Of a stretch of DNA of 64,000 nucleotides, positions 50,501 to 57,685 are shown piece by piece. The notes beneath the pieces are model-generated. The model did not search any database and was not told the DNA's origin. It saw only the letters and a list, made by a program, of their open reading frames with translations. Every line of letters starts with the position of its first letter. The stretch's first letter is position 1. The stretch is from Cryptosporidium bovis (taxonomy: Eukaryota > Apicomplexa > Conoidasida > Eucoccidiorida > Cryptosporidiidae): assembly GCA_009768925.2 (NCBI GenBank), contig VHIT02000024.1:124001-188000 (forward strand), written 5' to 3'. Position numbers and translations under genes: made by a program.

Positions 50501-51264
50501 ATATTCTAACATTGAGTGATATACTATCGATTATTCCGGATGATGTTCAATTGAGTTTGCTCAGCGACATAATTAAAAATAATATAAATCATTTCGACGA
50601 CATTCTTCTCAAAAGAACAAAATCTTATGCAAATTATAAACTGTCCAGTGATAATCTGGCAAATGACTTGTTTTTATCCCACAAATGTTACAATATAATA
50701 GACCCAAAAACCGATTTATGTTTAATATGTTACAGAAGTTTGTTTAATTTTAAAGGATTTACTGTTGAAGATATCAAAGAATTTATATTAGCACTAAGAA
50801 TAGGTTCAAGTGATCAGTTTAAACTTGATATTATATTAAATAGCTTTTTTACTATTTTGAATAAAAATGAGGAATATCAACGTTATTTGTTTTTAAATGG
50901 TGATTTAAACACGAATATCCTTGTGTTCCCATGCTCACATTACTTCCACTTTGGTTGTTTTCTATTTAAATACTCAGTCATAATGAACAATGATGAAATA
51001 GCCAAGCTTAACAGAATTATAAATGGCATATGCAAATACTCCCAACTTCATTTAAATTACAGTGAAAATAACTCTAATGGTAACAAACACAAAAAATTTC
51101 CAATTAATGGATCAAAGTTAAGTGAAAAAAATGTACTTACTTCCTTATACAACCAACTGATTAATTTTATAAATAGTGATTGTCTTATATGTGGCGAACT
51201 TATGATTCGAAATATAAATAAGTCTTTCTTAAGTGACAACATTAATGATATTAGCGATATATAA
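47551..51264 (+). CDS. VPS18: VPS18 (Pep3), HOPS/CORVET core subunit
   Basis: This 1237-residue protein has an N-terminal beta-propeller (about 1-520; WYLHSSQTKAKFIQKL, SVAWN), a clathrin-repeat-like alpha-solenoid and a C-terminal RING. The segment LTLSDILSIIPDDVQLS (about 985-1005) matches the VPS18 region before its coiled coil. RING ligands are CLIC, then CSHYFHFGC, then CLICGELMIRNINKSF. The last is almost diagnostic for VPS18 (human CxxCGELMIRSI). A long spacer before the final CxxC is a family trait. The extra spacer of about 65 residues between the first CxxC and CSH is not. VPS18 tethers endosomal and vacuolar membranes for fusion. It is convergent with UGDH. Confidence 0.9.
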   Translation: MKEEDYINKKEETISIQPRLYSFDNSWEIEVQKIRKSGNLKSTIVIDQVIRSGNIFYISLVSGQLLRWHPDEVVTDLILFESPVGFGIGVSGAIGNLDSKSKNRESSHTPQIFVDQTGNHSIITQTGRGETWYLHSSQTKAKFIQKLCSYSIQSVAWNINESSRNSAVSAIIGCKNGVILTTILGPEISSSSVVLRILYEIPGTPILSLLLDSTRISNLENIHSNNNCDNSNKVFYDESNEFETNNNDATRYQYVLTVSTPNKLLLWYGQNRIMDLFLKTDEAALDSYICSSKSCIEIGNLDEEYGSSIYSKIRLIDISGHYFLIWITSKIIKIYSINKKKKLIGNNIDNYIGNVKTYDFKSNNLKLPNSVECSRYHIIALYDDFVDIISLITARSIAKLPINNSLITGKYVDEIILNNSIIDLDVADFKSSSYGSRKSDDTSSVGNINTSSLIRSLAVEFSSNYNNFSSLGESNYSEEGVELLDKVSFIWGYSNENLYKINIINEGETLWREWLYIGMYGESLVSSDKIISKSLRLKKRNLIEKLHFIDLMIKGEIEEAAELLSVIDEDLSFNEICNIFIHYSCWEGLILYLTSKINQLNCNLSNEYNIDSKVEDDNNVILKLSVLGLWLIELNSYISFILNEETISDKYYSNLIVILEKVHKIDEIEAIIYKILVEYNRRIGISYYSELRKEWQVLIQEYIFYSLIDSNLVNKCFELFVSINSNISKRDTLLVKYSPILGLLDSKRFISLIKRPSFSSVNINYILPYLIELKQLNSSQLDSTELNRLSILLIEYYISLSNKCTNEHKLERVSTRVKLLIHTETWKGTKTIWNVLAILCSKLDNGEEFLLSYITPLLGKARKDSYIDELELENVKKTANNNINNISLLEYNIDFDIPFLLSICKRNRYKKLTAYVYCLLGMYDSAMGICIKELNNTKLAKDIIYNFIEDYHLRRKWILNLIKPLAYNKDIQGLTRLLNASPRYILTLSDILSIIPDDVQLSLLSDIIKNNINHFDDILLKRTKSYANYKLSSDNLANDLFLSHKCYNIIDPKTDLCLICYRSLFNFKGFTVEDIKEFILALRIGSSDQFKLDIILNSFFTILNKNEEYQRYLFLNGDLNTNILVFPCSHYFHFGCFLFKYSVIMNNDEIAKLNRIINGICKYSQLHLNYSENNSNGNKHKKFPINGSKLSEKNVLTSLYNQLINFINSDCLICGELMIRNINKSFLSDNINDISDI

Positions 51265-51560
51265 AGCAAATAGGCAACACAACATAACTGCAAAAACAAC
51301 AATTATTCATATAATTATCCCAAAATTTAAATAAACAATTTAATATTTATCACCATTTCATTTATTAACAGTATATATATTACTTAATCAGTGCTTTATT
51401 AAACAAAACCATAACTATTTTTATGCATAAATTATGCATATTTTCCATCATCCAAACGCTTCTAGTTGTATCTGTTTTTTTCATATCCGACAGAAAAAAA
51501 AACAAATAATCACTCACTTCACGATTCACTATATTGCATTACGTCTCATAATAGTTTGTA

Positions 51561-53117
51561 TTAATTTGAGATTGTATTTTCTGTGGCGCCAAGACTTGCA
51601 TCTCTCATTTTTTGTATGCATGCGTTTTTCCCCACACTTTGCACTTCATTTCCAATGATATTATTATTACAGTGCACCATTGGACTGATACCTATCGATA
51701 TCACATTAAACCCAATGTTGAATAATCTATTATGGTCTAAAAAGTTTCTACCATCGAAAATGTAAGCAGGTTTTTCCATAACATTAATAATGCTCTTAAA
51801 ATCAATACTGTTAAAAGCGTCCCAATCTGTGCAAAATACAAGTGCATGAGAGTCTTTAAAGCAATCTTGAATGTTTTTAGTCACTATCACATTTGAGATT
51901 CTTTCTTGATTAATATTAATATTTTGTTTCAAACACAGGTGTAATTTTTTCTCTAATTCAATAATGATGTTATTAGAATCGACACAAGGATCATATATAA
52001 TTAATTTTGCCCCTTCATCAATAAGTTTTTGACATACAATTACTGCAGGTGTCTCTCTGATGTCTGATGTATCTTTTTTAAACGAAAATCCTAATATTGA
52101 TATTTTTTTGTTTTTGATATTATTAAACATGTGTTTAATAATTTTTTCTGAAAAACAATTTGTCTGATATTCGTTTAATTTCGATACACTTTTCCAATAC
52201 AACGCATCTTCCTTTAAGTTATAATGTTCAAATAAATAAGATAAGCACAATATGTCTTTTTTAAAACAGCTTCCGCCAAATCCGAGCGATGCCTTTAAAA
52301 ACTTACTACCAATTCTATTGTCGCATCCCACTGCTCTTGAAACTTGATCAATATTTGCTCCGGTTATCTCACAAAGACGTGATATCGAATTAATTGAAGA
52401 TATTCTTTGTGCTAAAAAAGCATTAGATGCTAATTTTGTTAGTTCAGAACTCCACGCATTTATCATTAATATCTTTTCTTCTGGAATCCAATTTAAATAT
52501 ATATTCTTTAATATCTCCATGCTATACAATGTATATTGACACTCCATCTTTCCACCTATAAGCACTCTATCTGGATGCTCTAGGTCATATATAGATGTTC
52601 CTTCTGATAAAAATTCAGGATTTGATATAATTGAAAATTGTATATTCCTGTCTAGTTTACAAGAATTTAATGTTTCTAGCAACAAATCACATGTTTTGAC
52701 TGGAACTGTTGACTTTTCAATTATTATTTTGTTTCTATTTGAATACTTTGCTATTGATCTAGCACATTCTTCCCACATAGATAAATCAGGTATTCTATCT
52801 TTACCAATACCGTAATCTTTAGTCGGTGTATTTACTGCAATAAATAGAATATCACATTCTTTAATTACCATTTCCACATTTGTTGTGAAAAATAAATTAA
52901 TGTTTCTTGTTTTATCTAATATATCGTTTAGCCCCGGCTCATAAATAGGTGGTACTGACGAATTCCACTCATTTATTCTCGTTTCATTCACATCTGCAGC
53001 ATATATCCTTAAATTTGGGCATTTATACGCCATCATTGCCATTGTAGGTCCTCCCACATATCCTGCCCCAATGCACCCTATTTTAGTTACGTCTATATTG
53101 TAATTATCGCTTGTCAT
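51561..53117 (-). CDS. UGDH: UDP-glucose 6-dehydrogenase
   Basis: This 518-residue enzyme oxidises UDP-glucose to UDP-glucuronate with two NAD+. The NAD-binding Rossmann motif GCIGAGYVGG lies at 14-23. AVNTPT, EKSTVPV and NPEFLSEG are family blocks. The catalytic Cys284 sits in GFGGSCFKKD, and SFKKDTSDIRETPA marks the UDP-binding domain. Length is close to the animal enzyme (494). The C-terminus beyond about 485 is lineage-specific. UDP-glucuronate can feed UDP-xylose or glycan synthesis. The enzyme is absent from many apicomplexans, so its presence supports the Cryptosporidium call. Convergent with VPS18, with 296 bases between stops. Tandem with RBX1. Confidence 0.97.
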   Translation of the reverse strand: MTSDNYNIDVTKIGCIGAGYVGGPTMAMMAYKCPNLRIYAADVNETRINEWNSSVPPIYEPGLNDILDKTRNINLFFTTNVEMVIKECDILFIAVNTPTKDYGIGKDRIPDLSMWEECARSIAKYSNRNKIIIEKSTVPVKTCDLLLETLNSCKLDRNIQFSIISNPEFLSEGTSIYDLEHPDRVLIGGKMECQYTLYSMEILKNIYLNWIPEEKILMINAWSSELTKLASNAFLAQRISSINSISRLCEITGANIDQVSRAVGCDNRIGSKFLKASLGFGGSCFKKDILCLSYLFEHYNLKEDALYWKSVSKLNEYQTNCFSEKIIKHMFNNIKNKKISILGFSFKKDTSDIRETPAVIVCQKLIDEGAKLIIYDPCVDSNNIIIELEKKLHLCLKQNININQERISNVIVTKNIQDCFKDSHALVFCTDWDAFNSIDFKSIINVMEKPAYIFDGRNFLDHNRLFNIGFNVISIGISPMVHCNNNIIGNEVQSVGKNACIQKMRDASLGATENTISN

Positions 53118-53760
53118 TCCTTTCTATTAATTTCTAACTATAAAAACTACTATATTCGACTTTGGCTTAAAATGAATTAAATCTTTTAAATTTCACTTAT
53201 TGAAAATATATACACATGTATATATATTTGTCTGCAACTATATACCTAAGCATATAATTATCTCTACTTCAAACTTAAACAATAAATAAGAAAAGACTGT
53301 AAAATTTCAATCTTTTTTCCCTGTTAATTATAATAATTTCAACATTTTGTTTCTATTATTTCAAATTCATTATCCTATTTTCAAATTTATGCTTAACATA
53401 TTATACTCATGTTAACTCTCGAATTTAAGTATAATATTATTTCATAAATTGAATACATACAATGTAAAATATACAAAGGATAGTTCTAGAAGAAAAAAAC
53501 TAATAAAATGAGCTGCCATTTTTCCTTTCTTTACTCGTAGGCTTATACAACCTAATTTATTAAGTGCGAAACAATATCAACTATTTATTTTATTACATTT
53601 ACATCGTCGCTTCAAAACTAATCAGGTAAAAACATAAGACATAGCAGCTATTATTACTTTTACAGTATCCCATTAAATAACACAAATTCAGTTGCACAAT
53701 TTAAGAATTACATTTACATTACATATAGATCAACTTTAATAAAGAATCACTAATAAATTA
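53118..53760. other. Intergenic region upstream of UGDH
   Basis: AT-rich, with no GC-rich motif, repeat or RNA gene that I can support. It includes the RBX1 3' flank. Confidence 0.6.
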
Positions 53761-54066
53761 TTACCTCGCTTGCTTCTGAAATACCCATTCTGTATTGTCC
53801 AAAGGACAAACATTCCTTGTTTTGAGCCATCTAGAAATGCAATGTAAATGAAATGCGTGATTACACTGTCCCCATGTTACAGAACACTCCTCATTTCTCT
53901 GTACTGCTCCAGTATTTGCCTGACACTCAATACATAAATCCATAATATGATTTCTACATATTGCACAATTATCTACAACAATATCCCAAGACCATAACGC
54001 AACTGCATTCCACTTTTTTATCTCAAATCTTTTATGTTGAGTTGTATTTGTTTGTTCATCTATCAT
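53761..54066 (-). CDS. RBX1: RING-box protein RBX1/ROC1
   Basis: This 101-residue protein is nearly the whole RBX1 family pattern. The N-terminal cullin-binding strand is [22 protein letters not shown]. The RING-H2 domain has [29 protein letters not shown] and CPLDNTEW. Zn ligands are all present, and the Trp in [13 protein letters not shown] is the E2-facing position. RBX1 recruits E2s to cullin-RING ubiquitin ligases. It lacks the long N-terminal tail of human RBX1, which is otherwise 108 residues. Divergent from the LLPH-like gene. Confidence 0.96.
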   Translation of the reverse strand: MIDEQTNTTQHKRFEIKKWNAVALWSWDIVVDNCAICRNHIMDLCIECQANTGAVQRNEECSVTWGQCNHAFHLHCISRWLKTRNVCPLDNTEWVFQKQAR

Positions 54067-54487
54067 ATTATATTATTCAAATATTTAACATTATCTACCT
54101 TACTTTCAATCTCTTGTTACATTTAGCCCAAACTGAATACACTATTATTGTACTTTTAACATTTAAAAAACAAACTTATAAGGGCGGGTTCAGCTGAGAT
54201 TTTTATCATTAGGCAAAAAATGGAAATAAAGATTTTATTTGCTACTAAAAATATATGAAAAACACACAAATTTATATTAGCCATAAAATAAATAATAATA
54301 AAACTTGAGTAGAATTAATTTTTAAATGTATACTTTCCCACTAGCAAACCTTAGCCGCTTAAATGATTTTGTGGCGCCTTTTCCAATGTCAGTTTGGACA
54401 CTAGCTGAAGATAATTGTTTGAAAAGAGAGTTTTAAAATATTACTTAAATGTAGCATAACACAAAGGACTTTAAATTAATAGTTAAT
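54067..54487. other. Divergent intergenic region, RBX1 / LLPH-like
   Basis: AT-rich shared promoter with GTGGCGCCTT (54371-54380) about 110 bases before the LLPH-like ATG, and AGGGCGGGTT at 54181. Confidence 0.6.
54373..54378. promoter_or_regulatory. GGCGCC site before LLPH-like gene
   Basis: GGCGCC in the context TTTTGTGGCGCCTTTTCC. The GTGGCGCC context is shared with the site at 43716. Confidence 0.35.
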
Positions 54488-54997
54488 ATGGCAAAAGGTT
54501 TAAGAAGCAAGGTAAAGAGGAGGTTTCGTACGGCAAAGAGGCTATTAATAAAGAGTACTTTAGAATTGAAAAGAAATATAGAAAAGTCTAATGAGCTCAG
54601 AAAAATAGGCGAGGGTACATATGTAAGAAAAGATCCTCCACTAAATGCTTTCTTGTATCCAGAAAATTGCAATGCGATTTTTCCTCAGAAAAATAGGGAC
54701 ATATCTGTAGACTTTAGATCAGAATCAATAAGTGGTATAGCAGGTTACATGGGACCTGGTAACAGAAGGAAATATTACCCAGGAGAAAACATACCTGCTC
54801 TTAGTATAATGGGAGATGGCAATTTAACAAACAGTAGAGATATCGAGATAATAAACAATATGGGCACAAATGAAATGAATATTGATAGTGTTAACCAGAG
54901 CGATAATTTAGCTATAAATAGGAATAAGAAAGTATCTATACCCGTAATTAAAGATAATATAAAGGGTGTTTATGAAGCAAGTTTTAAAAAGAAGTAA
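54488..54997 (+). CDS. LLPH/DUF2423-like nucleolar protein
   Basis: This 169-residue protein begins MAKGLRSKVKRRFRTAKR, matching the conserved basic N-terminus MAKSLRSKxKRKxRAxKR of LLPH and fungal DUF2423 proteins. These are small nucleolar/pre-60S-associated factors. A basic helix follows to about residue 45, then a polar, Asn-rich segment containing YMGPGNRRKYYPGENIP. Only the first 30 residues support the family. It lies between two ubiquitin/traffic genes but shares its promoter with RBX1. A general basic nuclear protein is the alternative. Confidence 0.7.
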   Translation: MAKGLRSKVKRRFRTAKRLLIKSTLELKRNIEKSNELRKIGEGTYVRKDPPLNAFLYPENCNAIFPQKNRDISVDFRSESISGIAGYMGPGNRRKYYPGENIPALSIMGDGNLTNSRDIEIINNMGTNEMNIDSVNQSDNLAINRNKKVSIPVIKDNIKGVYEASFKKK

Positions 54998-55172
54998 TAT
55001 ATAAGTAATTAGCGTGTATTTCTCTTTTTCTCAATTGTTTGCCTTTTATTATTTTTTTCTCATCCATTTGTCAATTAATGTAATGAATTAGTAAAGAGGA
55101 AAAAACAAATTACGTAAATGCTTGTTAATAATGAATACACACTATTTCTGTCATTTTGAAATAAAAATATAA

Positions 55173-56762
55173 TCATGGATCAAATAATCTACAGATGTAC
55201 GAATTGGATTGGGTGATATATCTTACCCATCTATAGTTGTTTTGCCCAAACTTGTCAGATATTTTTAAATGTTTTATTTGAATATTTGATAAATTAAACA
55301 TAGGAATTTCAAAACTCAAAAGTAAAGGTCCGATTTTTTCTTTAATTTTATTCACATCAAAATTAGAGTTAAAATTAATTCTAGCTTTCAAAGCTATATC
55401 CGATCCAGTATATATTTTTTTAATCTTCCAAACAATTCGGTTATTCTTTTCATCAAATTGTGAAGACTGTGGAATTGGAACAAGTGTATTTATTGTCTCA
55501 AGTGTAACAATAGAGGTTTTTGTCTTAATTGGACATAATAATGTAACATTAGTAGCAAAAGAAGATTCGGGAATATCAACTTTTAATTTAATTACGACAT
55601 CATATTTAGATGACTTTGCATCGTTGTTTAAAGATTCAATTAATGTTATAATTTTAAATGGTACCTTGATTGAGCCATTAGATATCCTATAATTCATTAC
55701 AATTAATTCACCTTCTGGTGGCCTAAGAGAAATTGATTTATTTTTTAGAAATTCGTTTATATCAACACATTCATGAACATTAAAGTCATCTATATATGTA
55801 GTTTGATTCTCCAGTTTTTTTATATTCACATTATTAAATAAATTTTCTTCTTTTAATATAATGTTATTTGAAAAACCTAAATTAAGTTCAGGTCTACCAA
55901 TTAAGTAACTTTTCATTAGAATACCTCCTTCAATATTAAATGTAACCACCTCACTTTTGCTATTTAATATTATACTTAATCTCTCGAATACGTCCACAAA
56001 TACTTCATTATTTCTCTCAATTGTTGGAACTGAGTTGGTTAAAAATGATACTACTTTACTTTCAGTTGTATTATTTGAAATTGTTGTTACCGGATTTATT
56101 GGTCTTTGTGACGCATTACTAGATATCGTTTTTGGTCCACTTCCTGTTGTGTTTGAATTTAACACGTTATTATTATTCATTCCATTATTAATAGGGACTC
56201 TCGATAATGAATTATTTGGAGGTAAAAACCCTATTGGAAGCATTGAAAGACCACCTGATACTGTATTTGTAATACCCAATATATTTTCCGCAGAAAATAT
56301 ATCACTTCTTCTATAGTAATTTTCATTATTTAATATCTTTGTTTCATTATAAACACAATATTTAAGTTGGTCTGTATTCACTAATTGAGGGTACCCGTAA
56401 TCAATTATTTCATCTATAAGTTCATAAACAAGAATAAAATTTCTTCTTATACAATCCTCGTTTATTACACCGCAAAAATCTCTCGTTAATTTTATTATTC
56501 TATATAACAACTCTAACACATATGTTGGGCTCATATCATATTCTGAGCTTAATATAAAAAATAAACCATTTTGACGCAAATATATGTAATTTATCCCATC
56601 ATAATATATTATTGGAGGTTCATCGTTGTTATTCAATTTTATTTTTTTATAAAATAAGTCTTGAATTCTACTTAGACTTCTCTCCCCCACACCGTTCTCA
56701 CGGAAATCTCTCAATATTATAGTATCACCTCTTAAATTTAATATGAAGAATTCTTTCAACAT
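55173..56762 (-). CDS. AP4M1: AP-4 complex mu subunit
   Basis: This 529-residue mu-adaptin has an N-terminal longin domain beginning MLKEFFILNLRGDTIILRDFR, with VLELLYRIIKLTRDFCG and LVYELIDEIIDYGYPQ (residues 1-140). A Ser/Asn-rich linker spans about 165-245. The mu homology domain follows at about 246-529 (EVFVDVFERLSIILNSKSEV, FNIEGGILMKSYLIGRPELN, RWVRYITQSNSYICRL). The LRGDTIILRDFR start and DYGYPQLVNTDQLK segment resemble AP-4 mu more than AP-1, AP-2 or AP-3 mu. AP-4 sorts cargo at the trans-Golgi without clathrin. The subtype call rests on recalled family patterns. Confidence 0.8.
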   Translation of the reverse strand: MLKEFFILNLRGDTIILRDFRENGVGERSLSRIQDLFYKKIKLNNNDEPPIIYYDGINYIYLRQNGLFFILSSEYDMSPTYVLELLYRIIKLTRDFCGVINEDCIRRNFILVYELIDEIIDYGYPQLVNTDQLKYCVYNETKILNNENYYRRSDIFSAENILGITNTVSGGLSMLPIGFLPPNNSLSRVPINNGMNNNNVLNSNTTGSGPKTISSNASQRPINPVTTISNNTTESKVVSFLTNSVPTIERNNEVFVDVFERLSIILNSKSEVVTFNIEGGILMKSYLIGRPELNLGFSNNIILKEENLFNNVNIKKLENQTTYIDDFNVHECVDINEFLKNKSISLRPPEGELIVMNYRISNGSIKVPFKIITLIESLNNDAKSSKYDVVIKLKVDIPESSFATNVTLLCPIKTKTSIVTLETINTLVPIPQSSQFDEKNNRIVWKIKKIYTGSDIALKARINFNSNFDVNKIKEKIGPLLLSFEIPMFNLSNIQIKHLKISDKFGQNNYRWVRYITQSNSYICRLFDP

Positions 56763-56851
56763 TTTTTTAAAAATTTTCAGTCTTTCACACTAGCCATTTA
56801 ATATTAATTTGCACGATCATGATCAGTTATATAATTAAATATACAAAAAAC

Positions 56852-56863
56852 GGCGCGCGCGCC
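56852..56863. promoter_or_regulatory. GGCGCGCGCGCC palindrome
   Basis: A perfect 12-bp all-G/C palindrome just upstream of AP4M1, in strongly AT-rich DNA. It contains overlapping GCGCGC and could bind an E2F-type dimer. Confidence 0.45.
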
Positions 56864-57532
56864 TCTTGGTTTAGTTATTGATATTAAATATTTAAAAATT
56901 AATTAATAATAAAATAGAAACCAAGTTTTTTTAATTAAATGATAATAATATTTAATTGTAGACTTTATTAGAATTTGCTAGATAAAAGTTTGATTTTTAC
57001 TTGTTTAAATTAGGGAACTATAACAAAGCATGCTTTGAGTCGTGATACCTGGAATATTGTTAATAAATGCTTCTTTGAAGTGTTAATTAATAATTACACA
57101 AGGTATCTCGTATTTGGCACTGCAAAATTAAGCCGAGAATGAAAGGAGTATTTCTATTTTGTTCTTTTAGTTCATGGACATTGGTAGCTACTTAATTTCT
57201 CTTTGTAAAACAAGGTAGTTGCTTCTATTACATGATTACAATACAAATTTTCATACAAAAAAATCAAGATAATTTTACCGAGGAAGTCTATCTAAATCAT
57301 AAGTATATACTAATTTCTAAAATTAAAAATAATAACTTCTATTACTGTCAAAATATATGAGAACACCATTAATTAATTTAATATTGCATTCTATTTGTCA
57401 CGTCTTTGTTATAATATTAAGTGACCTTTAGTTATGCTATTGTTCACTTTATATTTGTTTTAATACCTTAGGCGTATACCCAAGAGTGCTATACTAAATA
57501 GAGTACGGTATCGTCCATAACCAGTGAGGTTA

Positions 57533-57565
57533 ATTTGCTTGTCATAATAACTTATACAAGCAAAT
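57533..57565. repeat. Inverted repeat downstream of MAD1
   Basis: ATTTGCTTGT (57533-57542) and ACAAGCAAAT (57556-57565) are perfect 10-bp arms with a 13-base loop. It may be a hairpin in the MAD1 3' UTR or a binding site for AP4M1 regulation. Confidence 0.45.
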
Positions 57566-57685
57566 GAACAATTTGTACCGGAACATGAAGCATATATATA
57601 GAAATAGATTAATCGAGCTTTTGTGACATGGCAGGTATTTTGTCATAATGATACGTTTCACATACAAAAGTTTAGAATAGAATAT

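Larger units (their letters stand above)
56763..57685. other. Intergenic region, AP4M1 upstream / MAD1 downstream
   Basis: Contains the 12-bp palindrome GGCGCGCGCGCC (56852-56863) about 90 bases before the AP4M1 ATG, and a 10-bp-arm hairpin (57533-57565) about 120 bases past the MAD1 stop. No RNA gene identified. Confidence 0.65.

Noticed and set aside
51265..51560. Possible small gene between VPS18 and UGDH
   Set aside because: 296 bases, AT-rich, no credible frame or RNA; likely overlapping 3' UTRs.
51585..51590. GGCGCC near the end of UGDH
   Set aside because: Lies within coding sequence, so it was left out of the intergenic motif count.
57000..57130. Possible snRNA-like sequence
   Set aside because: No U1, U2, U4, U5 or U6 signature or Sm site found on reading both strands.
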